Below are positions 17,154 to 26,824 of a stretch of 64,000 nucleotides of DNA, piece by piece (the first letter of the stretch is position 1; each line of letters begins with the position of its first letter). The notes under the pieces are model-generated. The model made no database searches, had not been told where the DNA came from, and worked only from the letters and a program-made list of their open reading frames with translations. The stretch is taken from contig PCCY01000010.1 of NCBI GenBank assembly GCA_002731875.1, forward strand, positions 1-64,000, written 5' to 3'. A program made the position numbers and the translations under genes. Source of the stretch: Roseobacter sp. GTDB lineage: Bacteria; Pseudomonadota; Alphaproteobacteria; Rhodobacterales; Rhodobacteraceae.

Positions 17154-18146
17154 ATGTTTGATGCACTGATTGTGGATAAAGACGAGGAAACCGGCAAAAC
17201 CAGCGCTGCGGTGACCCAGATTGGTCTGGATGATCTGCCCGACGGCGAAGTGACGGTGGCTGTTGAATATTCGACGGTGAACTATAAAGACGGGCTGTGC
17301 ATCGGACCCGGCGGCGGTCTGGTGAGGAAATATCCGCACGTTCCGGGAATTGATTTTTCCGGCACGGTAGAGGCTTCGTCGGATGACCGATACGCCCCGG
17401 GAGACAAGGTGGTGTTGACCGGTTGGCGGGTCGGCGAAGCGCATTGGGGGGGATATGCGCAAAAGGCGCGGGTCAAGGCTGATTGGCTGGTGCCTTTGCC
17501 CGAGGGACTGGACAGCCGTCAGGCAATGGCGGTGGGGACTGCCGGGTTGACCGCGATGCTTTCGGTGATGGCTTTGGAGGACCATGGTCTGGCGGTTGGT
17601 CAAGGGCCGGTTCTGGTCACCGGGGCCGCTGGGGGTGTCGGATCGGTCGCGGTGGCTATATTGGCGTCGCTTGGGCATGAGGTCGCAGGCGTGACGGGGC
17701 GGCCTGAAACCGCCGATTACCTGGCGGGGCTCGGGGTGAGCCAGATTGTGCCCCGCGCAGACATCAACGAGACGGTCAAGCGCCCCTTGGAGGGGGAGAC
17801 CTGGGCCGGATGCATTGACGCTGTCGGGGGCGCGATGCTCGCCCGTGTGCTGGGGCAGATGAAATACGGGGCTTCGGTGGCCGCCGTGGGCTTGGCCGGA
17901 GGGGCGCAGTTGCCCGCGACCGTTATCCCGTTCCTGCTGCGCGGCGTAAACCTGTTGGGGATCGATTCAGTGATGCAGCCTTATGACAACCGTGTTCGCG
18001 CATGGGGGCGCATCGCCCGTGATCTGCCCATGTCCAAGCTTGAGGACATGGTCGTACCGGCCACGCTGAAAGATTTGCCGACCCTTGGCAAAGACATCCT
18101 GCAAGGTCAGGTCCGGGGGCGGGTTGTCGTAGACGTCAACGGCTGA
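17154..18146 (+). CDS. acuI: Acrylyl-CoA reductase AcuI
   Basis: Zinc-free medium-chain reductase (YhdH/YhfP group) reducing acryloyl-CoA to propionyl-CoA with NADPH, detoxifying the acrylate branch of DMSP breakdown. The 330 aa protein shows EYSTVNYKDGL, RKYPHVPGIDFSGTV, GWRVGEAHWGGYA, the nucleotide-binding VTGAAGGVGSVAVA and GLPATVIPFLLRGV-like end motifs, as in Ruegeria AcuI. ATG 17154 was preferred to 17151 because GGAGAG is better spaced and family proteins start MF. Standard partner of dmdA in roseobacters. Confidence 0.95.
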   Translation: MFDALIVDKDEETGKTSAAVTQIGLDDLPDGEVTVAVEYSTVNYKDGLCIGPGGGLVRKYPHVPGIDFSGTVEASSDDRYAPGDKVVLTGWRVGEAHWGGYAQKARVKADWLVPLPEGLDSRQAMAVGTAGLTAMLSVMALEDHGLAVGQGPVLVTGAAGGVGSVAVAILASLGHEVAGVTGRPETADYLAGLGVSQIVPRADINETVKRPLEGETWAGCIDAVGGAMLARVLGQMKYGASVAAVGLAGGAQLPATVIPFLLRGVNLLGIDSVMQPYDNRVRAWGRIARDLPMSKLEDMVVPATLKDLPTLGKDILQGQVRGRVVVDVNG

Positions 18147-18168
18147 GCAGGGCGGCGAATACGGTTGA

Positions 18169-18194
18169 GGCAGCCCGGTCGCGCCGCGGCTGCC
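18169..18194 (+). terminator. Possible hairpin after acuI
   Basis: GGCAGCC, 12 base loop, GGCTGCC, only a short T-containing tail. A weak terminator candidate ending the DMSP operon. Confidence 0.4.
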
Positions 18195-18353
18195 TTGATT
18201 TGGCCAGCAGGTCCTGGACGAAATGGTGCCGGCGAAAGCTGCGGAAGGTGATCCGGAGGAACGATGAGGGGCAGGCGCCGATGTGCGGTATTTTTGTCTT
18301 GAAAATAACCTTGGCGTGCTAACTTCAGACATATCCCTGATGAGAAGCTAGGT

Positions 18354-19775
18354 GTGTCTGGAAAATCCCCCGTAATTGTATGGTTTCGCCGTGACCTGAG
18401 GTTGACCGACCATCCCGCGTTAGACATGGCAGCCCAGTCGGGCAGACCCGTCATACCGCTTTTCATTCGTGATGATCAGATCGACGATCTTGGGGCCGCC
18501 CCGAAATGGCGGTTGGGGTTGGGCATCGAAACCCTTGCCGATCGTTTGGCGGCAATCTCCAGTCGTTTGATTTTGCGCCAGGGCAAAGCGCTTGATGTGA
18601 TACGCGCGGTGGTGGCGCAGACCGGCGCGGCGGCGGTGTATTGGACGCGGCTGTATGACCCAAACAGTATCCAACGTGACGCGCGGATCAAGAACGCCCT
18701 GATAGAGGAGGGTGTCGATGCGCGGTCTTTCGGCGGCCATCTGATGTTTGAACCGTGGACGGTAGAGACCAAGGCGGGCGGATATTACAAGGTCTATACC
18801 CCATTTTGGAACGCTGTGAAGAACAGGGGTGTCGGTGCCCCAGTCGGGGGGCCTGCGGCGTTGACCCAGCCTGCCACGTGGCCCGACAGCGACGACATTG
18901 CGCAATGGAAGATGGGGGCGGCCATGCAGCGTGGCGCAAGGATCGTGCGGCCCTTTGTCCAGTTGGGCGAAGACGCGGCCCAAGCGCGATTAGAGAAATT
19001 TATCGCTCATGGTATCGCGGAATATCGTAGAAACAGAGACCTGCCGGGGGTGGATGGCACGTCAAACCTGTCTGAAAACCTCGCCTTGGGAGAGATCAGC
19101 CCGCGTCAGTGCTGGCATGCTGGTCAACGCGCCTTGAACGAGGGCAAATCAGGTGCCGAGACCTTTCTGAAGGAGTTGGTATGGCGCGAATTTGCGTATC
19201 ATCTGATGTACCACACGCCGCGTATCCTGACCGAAAACTGGCGCGAGGAATGGAAAAGCTTTCCCTGGAACCAGGATGAGCGCCGCGCAGAGGTCCAGGC
19301 CTGGAAGCAGGGCCGCACGGGCGAGCGATTTGTCGATGCAGCGATGCGAGAACTTTATGTCACGGGTCGCATGCACAACCGCGCTCGCATGATCGTGGCG
19401 AGCTATCTCACCAAACACCTTATGTGTCACTGGCGGATCGGGCAAAAATGGTTCCAGGAGTGCCTGATCGACTGGGACCCCGCCAGCAACGCCCTTGGAT
19501 GGCAGTGGTCAGCGGGGTCGGGGCCGGACGCTACCCCGTATTTCAGGGTCTTCAACCCGGAAACGCAGCTGGCCAAGTTCGACAGTGACGGCGCGTATGT
19601 ACGCCGCTGGATCGCCGAGGAATGCTCGGAACCGCATACTGATGCGTTGGCATTTTTCCAAGCGATTCCAGAGAGATGGAACATGAAGCCGTCGGACCCG
19701 TACCCCGACAAGATTATTGCCCTGGATGACGGCCGCACCCGGGCACTGGAAATCTACAAAAGCCGAAACTTTTAA
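18354..19775 (+). CDS. phrB: Deoxyribodipyrimidine photolyase (class I CPD type)
   Basis: Light-driven DNA repair enzyme that splits pyrimidine dimers using FADH- and an antenna cofactor. The 473 aa protein has the N-terminal antenna domain (IVWFRRDLRLTDHPAL) and the C-terminal FAD domain with FLKELVWREFAYHLMY, GYPLVDAAM-like RFVDAAMRELYVTGRMHNRARM, and WDPASNALGWQWSAGSGPDA. Trp and Asn positions of the dimer pocket appear present. The start is GTG at 18354. The gene stands alone on the plus strand after acuI and before cfa. Confidence 0.95.
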   Translation: MSGKSPVIVWFRRDLRLTDHPALDMAAQSGRPVIPLFIRDDQIDDLGAAPKWRLGLGIETLADRLAAISSRLILRQGKALDVIRAVVAQTGAAAVYWTRLYDPNSIQRDARIKNALIEEGVDARSFGGHLMFEPWTVETKAGGYYKVYTPFWNAVKNRGVGAPVGGPAALTQPATWPDSDDIAQWKMGAAMQRGARIVRPFVQLGEDAAQARLEKFIAHGIAEYRRNRDLPGVDGTSNLSENLALGEISPRQCWHAGQRALNEGKSGAETFLKELVWREFAYHLMYHTPRILTENWREEWKSFPWNQDERRAEVQAWKQGRTGERFVDAAMRELYVTGRMHNRARMIVASYLTKHLMCHWRIGQKWFQECLIDWDPASNALGWQWSAGSGPDATPYFRVFNPETQLAKFDSDGAYVRRWIAEECSEPHTDALAFFQAIPERWNMKPSDPYPDKIIALDDGRTRALEIYKSRNF

Positions 19776-19844
19776 CATTTGTTAACGTGGCTTCCCCACA
19801 TGTTGTTTACACTCGCGCAGACCACTTTGCGCACAGGAGATCGA

Positions 19845-21053
19845 ATGATTTTGACCAGTACCGAGGGCCAGAGCGGTCTTCCCAGATATTTTGCGCGGGT
19901 ATTTGCCATGGCACAGGGCATGCGCAAGGGGCAGATTGATTTCGTACTGCCTGACGGGCGCGTGTTCAGAGCGACTGGCGCGCAGCCCGCAGCGCGGGCC
20001 GAAATCTACATTCACAACAACGACTTGTTCGCGCGGTTGATCCGCGATGGCGATCTGGGCTTTAGCGACGCATATCTTGATGAGTGGTGGAGCACGCCGG
20101 ATCTTCAGGCGTTTATGGATGTGGCCCACGCCAATGAAGATATATACGATTCATTTCCGGGGATGGGGCTGGTTCGAAAATATGAATCCCTGCGCTTCTG
20201 GCTGCAACGCAACAGCAAGAAGCAAGCGCGCAGAAACATCAGCTATCACTATGATCTGGGGAACGATTTTTACAAGCTGTGGCTGGATGATACGATGACG
20301 TATTCAAGCGCGCTGTTCACAGACCAGGGACGCCAATCGCTTGAAGCGGCACAGGTCGCGAAATATGCGTCCATGGTCGATCAGATGGGTGTTAGTCGCG
20401 GTGACCATGTTCTTGAAGTCGGGTGTGGCTGGGGTGGGTTCGCCGAGTATGCGGCAAAGGAACGCGGATTAAAGGTGACCTGTCTGACAATCAGCGAAGA
20501 GCAGTTTAAATATGCAACACAACGTATTGAAAAAGCAGGTATATCTGATCTAGTTGACTTTAAGCTTCAAGATTATCGCGATGAACGTGGTGTGTATGAT
20601 GGAATTGCAAGTATCGAGATGTTCGAGGCTGTCGGCGAACAGTATTGGCCCTCTTATTTCAATATGTTGAGAGACAGACTTAAACCAGGCAAGCTTGCGA
20701 CTTTACAGATTATTACCGTGCCCGACCGGCGCTGGAAGATATACAAGCGAGGTGTTGATTTCATTCAAAAATACATATTTCCGGGCGGCATGTTGCCTAG
20801 TCCGAGCATGCTAAAGTTTCAGATTGAGAAATCAGGGTTAGCGTTTGAAAAGTCTATAGAATTCGGAAAAAGCTATGACGTGACGCTTCGCCAGTGGCAT
20901 AAGGCGTTCAATGACCGGTGGGACGACATCGCGGCAATGGGTTTTGATGAGCGTTTCAAGAGAATGTGGAATTTCTATTTGACCTCATGTGCGTCAACCT
21001 TTGACAGCGGCAATTGCGATGTGACACAAATTACGGTGAAGCGTCCCCTTTAA
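19845..21053 (+). CDS. cfa: Cyclopropane-fatty-acyl-phospholipid synthase
   Basis: SAM-dependent enzyme adding a methylene bridge to unsaturated phospholipid acyl chains at the membrane. The 402 aa protein has NISYHYDLGNDFYKLWLDDTMTYSSALF-type family motifs, the SAM site VLEVGCGWGG, and IEMFEAVGEQYW. ATG 19845 follows CAGGAGATCGA; the longer frame from 19779 lacks a ribosome site. Bases about 20461-20880, coding for the part after the SAM motif, are much poorer in GC (about 42 percent by hand count) than the flanks (about 60 percent). The reading frame is intact throughout, so the gene may be a recombinant mosaic. Confidence 0.93.
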   Translation: MILTSTEGQSGLPRYFARVFAMAQGMRKGQIDFVLPDGRVFRATGAQPAARAEIYIHNNDLFARLIRDGDLGFSDAYLDEWWSTPDLQAFMDVAHANEDIYDSFPGMGLVRKYESLRFWLQRNSKKQARRNISYHYDLGNDFYKLWLDDTMTYSSALFTDQGRQSLEAAQVAKYASMVDQMGVSRGDHVLEVGCGWGGFAEYAAKERGLKVTCLTISEEQFKYATQRIEKAGISDLVDFKLQDYRDERGVYDGIASIEMFEAVGEQYWPSYFNMLRDRLKPGKLATLQIITVPDRRWKIYKRGVDFIQKYIFPGGMLPSPSMLKFQIEKSGLAFEKSIEFGKSYDVTLRQWHKAFNDRWDDIAAMGFDERFKRMWNFYLTSCASTFDSGNCDVTQITVKRPL

Positions 21054-21084
21054 CGGGCGCTGCACTTAGTCCAAGGAACCCTAG

Positions 21085-21525
21085 ATGCCAACTGCTGCCC
21101 GCTTGACCGCTGCGATATGCCTTGCGGTGCTGGCCGGCGTGTTATCGATAATGATCATGCCGCTGATGCCTGAACACACCCAGTTCGGCTATTTTATCCC
21201 GATCAATATGGCGCTTGGTCTTTTGGCAGGCTGGACGGTGATGGGCCCTCGCGCAAGCTTGGGGATCACTGCGGGTATCAACAACGGTCTGACGGGTGTA
21301 TTTGTCCTTATATTATGGGGGCTTGCGACACATAGTGTACGTGAGATGTTAAAGAAGGCCATGCTTCGCCACTATACCGGATTGGGCGAAGGATTAATCG
21401 CATCGATCAGTATCGGTGCCGAATATTTTATGGTCATTGCGACCCTACCTATAGCTGTGACCGCGATTGTCGGCGGTGCCTTGAGCGGCTTGATCACCAA
21501 CCTTGTTAACAGAAGATTTCCTTAG
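21085..21525 (+). CDS. trgA: TrgA family membrane protein
   Basis: 146 aa protein with about four hydrophobic helices (AAICLAVLAGVLSIMIMPLM; ALGLLAGWTVMG; GVFVLILWGLATH; ATLPIAVTAIVGGALSGLI). It matches TrgA, known from the trgAB-cysK locus of Rhodobacter sphaeroides that was linked to tellurite resistance. Four bases separate it from trgB, and cysK follows, reproducing that locus order. Biochemical function unknown. Confidence 0.85.
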   Translation: MPTAARLTAAICLAVLAGVLSIMIMPLMPEHTQFGYFIPINMALGLLAGWTVMGPRASLGITAGINNGLTGVFVLILWGLATHSVREMLKKAMLRHYTGLGEGLIASISIGAEYFMVIATLPIAVTAIVGGALSGLITNLVNRRFP

Positions 21526-21528
21526 AAT

Positions 21529-22662
21529 ATGGCTGCGCTGTTTTTCTATGGGACACTACGGCATATCCCATTGCTCGAGATCGTACTGGGGCACCGCTTT
21601 GGTGATTTACGGGTTACCGATGACCGCCTTGGCGACCACGCCGTGTTGGCCGTCGCCGAAGGGCCGTTTCCCTTTATAGAGGCTGCGGTAGGCCAATTTG
21701 CGACCGGCGTGCGGGTCGAAGGGTTAACGGGGCGAGACATCGAGCGACTGAATTTCTACGAAGGTAGCTTTGCCTATGACCTGCGCGAGATGGAACTGGT
21801 CAGCGGACAGATGGCATTGGTGTACTTTGCGCACGCCGACCGTTGGTCCACGGTCGGGCCTTGGTCGCTGGAACAATGGCAGGCAGAGTGGGGCGATCTA
21901 AGCTGCTTTGCCGCGATCGAAGTAATGGACTACTTCGGTAAGTATTCGGTGGATCAGGTCGCACGGATGTTCCCGATGATCCGCACCCGAGCAGCGGCGA
22001 TGGTCAACGCACAACACTCACGTCACGGGGGTGGGACCCTGCATGGTCGCGTCGATGTCGATCGGATTGACCGAGTTTATACCAATTATTTCGCGCTCAA
22101 CGAATATCATCTCAGCCATGAACGTTTTGACGGTACCATGTCGAATATGCTGGAACGGGCGGTATTCGTCGCGTCGGATGCAGCGCTGGTTTTGCCTTAC
22201 GACCCGCAGCGTGATCGCGTATTGCTTGTTGAACAGCTGCGCATGGGGCCGGTGGCGCGCGGTGACCGATCCGTGTGGCAGATGGAGCCGATCGCGGGCC
22301 GTGTCGACCCTGGCGAAACGCCCGCCGCGGCGGCGCACCGCGAAGCCGCGGAGGAGGCGGGGATTTCGCTGCAATCCCTGGAGCCAGTGGCCGAGGTCTA
22401 CGCCTCGCCCGGCGATTCAACCGAGTTTTTCTATATCTATGTGGGGCTTACCGACCTTCCTGATACGGTGACCGGGGTGAATGGGCTTGCATCGGAAGCC
22501 GAAGATATCCGGTCGCATCTATTCAGCTTTGCGGCATTGATGGATTTGGTTGACCGGCAAGAGGCCGCCAATTCGCCACTGGTAATTGCCGCCTATTGGC
22601 TGGCCCGGCACCGCGAACGCTTGAGGTTGCGCCCCCCGGGGGCTAAACCGGATGTAACTTGA
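21529..22662 (+). CDS. trgB: TrgB: gamma-glutamylcyclotransferase-like/NUDIX fusion
   Basis: 377 aa two-domain protein. The N-terminal half (residues 1-150) starts FFYGTLRHIPLLEIVLG, a gamma-glutamylcyclotransferase-like fold. The C-terminal half is a NUDIX hydrolase of ADP-ribose pyrophosphatase type with a full NUDIX box GRVDPGETPAAAAHREAAEE followed by AGI. This is the TrgB architecture from the Rhodobacter tellurite locus. The NUDIX domain probably cleaves ADP-ribose or a related nucleoside diphosphate. Tightly packed between trgA and cysK, all one operon. Confidence 0.88.
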   Translation: MAALFFYGTLRHIPLLEIVLGHRFGDLRVTDDRLGDHAVLAVAEGPFPFIEAAVGQFATGVRVEGLTGRDIERLNFYEGSFAYDLREMELVSGQMALVYFAHADRWSTVGPWSLEQWQAEWGDLSCFAAIEVMDYFGKYSVDQVARMFPMIRTRAAAMVNAQHSRHGGGTLHGRVDVDRIDRVYTNYFALNEYHLSHERFDGTMSNMLERAVFVASDAALVLPYDPQRDRVLLVEQLRMGPVARGDRSVWQMEPIAGRVDPGETPAAAAHREAAEEAGISLQSLEPVAEVYASPGDSTEFFYIYVGLTDLPDTVTGVNGLASEAEDIRSHLFSFAALMDLVDRQEAANSPLVIAAYWLARHRERLRLRPPGAKPDVT

Positions 22663-22676
22663 TTTAGGAGCACCCC

Positions 22677-23711
22677 ATGCACGTCGCATCTGATCTGGCA
22701 CAGGCCATTGGCAATACACCTCTTATTCGTCTGCGTCAGGCAAGCGAGGATACCGGCTGCGAGATTTACGGCAAGGCCGAATTCATGAACCCTGGCCAGT
22801 CGGTCAAGGACCGTGCTGCACTGTTCATCATCAAGGACGCCATTGCCAAGGGGACGTTGAAACCGGGCGGCACCATCGTCGAAGGTACGGCGGGCAACAC
22901 CGGCATCGGGCTGGCGCTGGTCGGCGCGTCGATGGGATTCAAGACTGTCATCGTGATCCCTGAAACGCAAAGTCAGGAAAAGAAAGACATGTTGCGGTTG
23001 GCGGGTGCCGAACTGGTCCAGGTGCCGGCCGCGCCTTACCGCAACCCCAACAATTTCGTGCGCTATTCCGAACGGCTGGCGAACGAACTGGCCCGCACCA
23101 CCAACGAAGGGGTGATCTGGGCCAACCAGTTCGACAATGTCGCGAACCGTCAGGCCCATATCGAAACCACCGGCCCCGAGATATGGGAGCAGACCGGCGG
23201 CAAGGTTGACGGGTTCTGCTGCTCGGTCGGGTCGGGCGGCACATTGGCCGGTATCGGCATGTCGTTGCAGCCAAAAGGCGTCAAGATCGCGTTGGCGGAT
23301 CCCGACGGGGCAGCTCTGCACAGCTATTACACGACCGGCGAACTGGTCGCCGAAGGTGGTTCGATCGCCGAAGGGATCGGTCAGGTTCGCATCACCAAAA
23401 ACCTTGAAGGGTTCACACCCGATTTCAGCTATAACATATCTGACGCCGAAGCGCTGCCCTATGTGTTCGACCTGTTACAGAACGAAGGCCTGTGCCTGGG
23501 CGCTTCCTCGGGGGTCAACGTTGCCGGTGCTGTGCGCATGGCCCGCGACCTGGGACCCGGAAAAACCATCGTTACCGTATTGTGTGATTTCGGCACACGG
23601 TATCAGTCAAAGCTGTTCAATCCTGACTTCCTGCGCGACAAGGGCCTGCCGGTGCCAAGCTGGCTTGACCGTGCGCCTCTTTCGATCCCCGGCGTTTTCG
23701 AAGATCAATGA
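22677..23711 (+). CDS. cysK: Cysteine synthase A
   Basis: PLP enzyme forming cysteine from O-acetylserine and sulfide. In 344 aa it shows the cofactor Lys44 in NPGQSVKDRAAL, the Asn/Ser substrate loop EGTAGNTGIGLA, the Gly-rich phosphate loop GSGGTLAGIG, and DFGTRYQSKLFNPDFL at the C-terminus. Third gene of trgA-trgB-cysK; the stop overlaps the start of the mechanosensitive channel gene (ATGA at 23708). Cysteine supply for thiol defence would explain its link to oxyanion resistance. Confidence 0.95.
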   Translation: MHVASDLAQAIGNTPLIRLRQASEDTGCEIYGKAEFMNPGQSVKDRAALFIIKDAIAKGTLKPGGTIVEGTAGNTGIGLALVGASMGFKTVIVIPETQSQEKKDMLRLAGAELVQVPAAPYRNPNNFVRYSERLANELARTTNEGVIWANQFDNVANRQAHIETTGPEIWEQTGGKVDGFCCSVGSGGTLAGIGMSLQPKGVKIALADPDGAALHSYYTTGELVAEGGSIAEGIGQVRITKNLEGFTPDFSYNISDAEALPYVFDLLQNEGLCLGASSGVNVAGAVRMARDLGPGKTIVTVLCDFGTRYQSKLFNPDFLRDKGLPVPSWLDRAPLSIPGVFEDQ

Positions 23712-26038
23712 TATCGCAGATGAAAGCGGTTCTGGCGGGGCTGATCTTAGCCCTGCTGTTGGCCGGAGGCGTTTCTGCCCAAACGGAAGCGACGCAGGAA
23801 ATAGACCTGTGGGAAAACGTTGCCACCCGGGCCGAAGCCGTCGTCGCCGAACCGACAAGCACCGACACGGTACTGGAAACCCTGCGTTCGCGCATCACGA
23901 CGTTTCGTGCCCAGTTTGACGCCGCGCGTGGCACAAATTCAGACCGTATTGCTGCTTTGCGCGATCAACTTGCTGCACTGGGGCCTGCACCTGAAGGCAA
24001 GGATGCCGAACCCGAAGCGCCCGAGGTGGCAAAAACCCGCAGCGAAATCAACCAGCAACTCAACACCTTGCTTGCGCCTGTCCAAATGGCGGAGCGCGAT
24101 TACCTGCGGGCCGATGGGCTGATCCGCGAAATTGACAAGATCATTCGCGACCGGCAGACCGCCAAGCTCCTCAGCTCGACGCCGTCGCCGCTGAACCCGG
24201 CGCATTGGGCCCCCGCAGTCAAAGCGCTTTCCAAGGCCTTTGGTGCGATGTGGGTAGATCGCGGCAAGGACAGCGCCACGCGCACCTTTGCAGAATTTCG
24301 CGACAAGTTGCCGATTGTCATCGTTTCGGGCCTGTTCGGGCTGTTGCTGCTGTTTCGTGGAAGGCTTTGGGCCGCCAAGATCGTGGGCACGCTCCGCCAG
24401 CATCAGGCGCGCGGTCTGGGAATATGGCGTTTCATCATATCATTGCTGCGGATCCTGTTCCCGCTGGCCGGTCTTTGGCTGATATCGATTGCTGCCGGAC
24501 AATCGGGGTATCTCGGGGTGCGGGGCATGGAGGTCGCGCAGCTTTTGCCTGTTTTGGGGCTGGTGGTCTTTGGGTTCCGTTGGGTTTCGGAACGTGTGTT
24601 TGCCCGCGACGATGAGGAAGCGTTGCTGCTGTTGCCCGACGGCCAACGCAAACGTGCGCGGCTTTTGGTAAACGCAATAACCATCGTCATGATCATATCG
24701 ATCATCACGGATGCGGTGGTGGACTTTGATGATCCATCTGCGGCCACCCGCGCGGTCATCGAGTTTCCGTTCACGTTGCTGATCAGTCTGGCACTGTACC
24801 GGATTGGCAAAATCCTGCACGGATATTTCGAGCCCAGTGAAGAACCGACCGACACCGAAGTCGCGACCAAGAGCACCACCTATTCGCGCATCGTGCGCAG
24901 TCTGGGCATAGGGGCGATCATCGTGTCGGTGCTGGCCCCGGTTTTGTTCGCGATCGGCTATCAGAATCTGTCGGATGCGATTTTGCGGCCCTACGTGACC
25001 ACGCTGGTTCTGCTGGGGATCATCGTGGCGTTGCAGCGTTTTCTGGCAGACGTTTATGGTGCGATAACAGGGCAGGGCACAGCGGCACGTGATGCCTTGA
25101 TGCCGGTATTTTTTGGACTGATCCTCATCTTGATCGCGACGCCTTTGCTGGCGCTGATCTGGGGCGCGCGGGTCGCCGATCTCACGGAGTTGTGGTCGTC
25201 ATTCAGCCAGGGCTTTACCATCGGTGGAAGCCGTATCTCGCCAACCAACCTTCTGACTTTCGCGATTATCTTTTCGGTCGGTTATCTGGTTACACGCTTG
25301 TTGCAAGGTACGTTACGCAACAACGTTTTGCCCAAGACGCAGATCGATATAGGCGGACAGAACGCGTTGCTGTCGGGTCTGGGCTACGTCGGGATATTTC
25401 TGGCTGCGCTGGTGGCGATCACGGGGGCGGGGATCGACCTGAGCTCGCTTGCGATTGTGGCCGGGGCATTGTCGGTTGGTATCGGCTTTGGCCTGCAAAA
25501 CATCGTCAGCAACTTTGTGTCCGGCATCATTCTTCTGATCGAGAGGCCTATATCCGAAGGTGATTGGATAGAGGTCGGGGGAAAATCCGGTTATGTGCGC
25601 GACATTTCCGTACGCTCGACGCGGATTGAAACCTTTGACCGGACTGACGTGATCGTGCCCAATGCCGATCTTATCAGCGGTACCGTGACCAATTTCACAC
25701 GCGGAAACACCGTGGGTCGTGTGCTTATTCCTGTCGGCGTCGCCTATGGCACGGATACCAAACGTGTCGAAGCGATCTTGCGCGAAATCGCCGAGGCGCA
25801 GCCGATGGTATTGGCCAATCCCGCGCCGAATGTGCTGTTTTTGAACTTTGGCGCGGATGCGCTTGAATTCGAGATCCGCGCGTTTCTAAGAGACGTGAAC
25901 TGGATGATGGCCGTCAAAAGTGACATCAATCACGCGATCGCCGCACGCTTCACCGAAGAAAATATCGAAGTGCCCTTCGCACAGCGTGACGTATGGCTTC
26001 GCAACCCCGAAGCCCTGAAGGTGAGAAACGAGGAATGA
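23708..26038 (+). CDS. MscS-family mechanosensitive channel (DUF3772 type)
   Basis: 776 aa inner-membrane channel. A cleavable signal peptide (residues 1-25, ending GVSAQ) is followed by a long periplasmic region with coiled-coil character (about 60-150), which looks like the DUF3772 extension. Around ten membrane helices follow, then the MscS core: pore helix LSSLAIVAGALSVGIGFGLQNIVSNFVSG, then SEGDWIEVGGKSGYVRDISVRSTRIET and a cytoplasmic cage domain. It opens under membrane tension to release solutes. It overlaps cysK upstream and the AlaX gene downstream by ATGA. Confidence 0.92.
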   Translation: MISQMKAVLAGLILALLLAGGVSAQTEATQEIDLWENVATRAEAVVAEPTSTDTVLETLRSRITTFRAQFDAARGTNSDRIAALRDQLAALGPAPEGKDAEPEAPEVAKTRSEINQQLNTLLAPVQMAERDYLRADGLIREIDKIIRDRQTAKLLSSTPSPLNPAHWAPAVKALSKAFGAMWVDRGKDSATRTFAEFRDKLPIVIVSGLFGLLLLFRGRLWAAKIVGTLRQHQARGLGIWRFIISLLRILFPLAGLWLISIAAGQSGYLGVRGMEVAQLLPVLGLVVFGFRWVSERVFARDDEEALLLLPDGQRKRARLLVNAITIVMIISIITDAVVDFDDPSAATRAVIEFPFTLLISLALYRIGKILHGYFEPSEEPTDTEVATKSTTYSRIVRSLGIGAIIVSVLAPVLFAIGYQNLSDAILRPYVTTLVLLGIIVALQRFLADVYGAITGQGTAARDALMPVFFGLILILIATPLLALIWGARVADLTELWSSFSQGFTIGGSRISPTNLLTFAIIFSVGYLVTRLLQGTLRNNVLPKTQIDIGGQNALLSGLGYVGIFLAALVAITGAGIDLSSLAIVAGALSVGIGFGLQNIVSNFVSGIILLIERPISEGDWIEVGGKSGYVRDISVRSTRIETFDRTDVIVPNADLISGTVTNFTRGNTVGRVLIPVGVAYGTDTKRVEAILREIAEAQPMVLANPAPNVLFLNFGADALEFEIRAFLRDVNWMMAVKSDINHAIAARFTEENIEVPFAQRDVWLRNPEALKVRNEE

Positions 26039-26754
26039 CCGAAGCCCTGTATCTGGAGGATGCCTATCTAAGGGATGCGCCGGCGCGTGTTCGCCATGTT
26101 ACCGCCGAAGGTGGTATCGTGCTGGACCGTACGATCTTTTATCCCACCGGGGGTGGTCAGCCGGGCGACAGCGGCTGGCTGTCTTGGGATGGCAGGCGCA
26201 TGCCGATCGCAACGACGGTAAAGGGCGACGACGACAGCATCGTGCTGGTACCCGCAGAACCGCAACAGATGCCGCAGACCGGAACGCATCTGATCCAGTC
26301 GCTGGATTGGGACCGGCGACATCGCCACATGCGGGTGCACACGTTGCTGCATCTGTTATCGGTCGCCGTGCCTTTCGGCGTGACAGGCGGGCAGGTTTCG
26401 GTCAACCACGGGCGGCTGGATTTCGATATGCCCGATGCACCCGATGACCGCGAGGGTATTGAAAACGCGCTAAGTGAATTCATCACGGCGGATCTTCGCG
26501 TAAGCAGCGCATGGATCACGCAGGACGAGCTTCGCGCGGCACCTGATCTGGTCAAGACCATGGCTGTGGCACCGCCAAAGGGCGCCGAACGGGTCAGGTT
26601 GGTGCAAATCGGGGATATGGAAAGCCGGATCGACCTTCAGCCGTGTGGCGGCACCCATGTCGCCCGCACCGGCGAAATAGGTTCAATACAGCTGGGCAAG
26701 GTCGAAAAAAAAGGTCGTCACAATCGCAGGGTTTATGTCCATCTTGACGGCTGA
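26035..26754 (+). CDS. Alanyl-tRNA editing protein AlaX
   Basis: 239 aa stand-alone editing domain that hydrolyses mischarged Ser- (or Gly-) tRNA(Ala). It shows the N-terminal beta domain with [13 protein letters not shown], the zinc site HTLLH (HxxxH) and CGGTH (CxxxH), all typical of AlaX long type (AlaX-M). Start 26035 follows GAGGA and overlaps the channel gene stop; the longer frame from 25993 would overlap by 46 bases and lacks support. Last gene of the trgA operon. Confidence 0.93.
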   Translation: MTEALYLEDAYLRDAPARVRHVTAEGGIVLDRTIFYPTGGGQPGDSGWLSWDGRRMPIATTVKGDDDSIVLVPAEPQQMPQTGTHLIQSLDWDRRHRHMRVHTLLHLLSVAVPFGVTGGQVSVNHGRLDFDMPDAPDDREGIENALSEFITADLRVSSAWITQDELRAAPDLVKTMAVAPPKGAERVRLVQIGDMESRIDLQPCGGTHVARTGEIGSIQLGKVEKKGRHNRRVYVHLDG

Positions 26755-26824
26755 TCGCATTGTGGAAATAGGTGCATTTTTGCCCTTGCACCCAGACCGC
26801 GGCTCACGCTAAACCCCCCTAACG

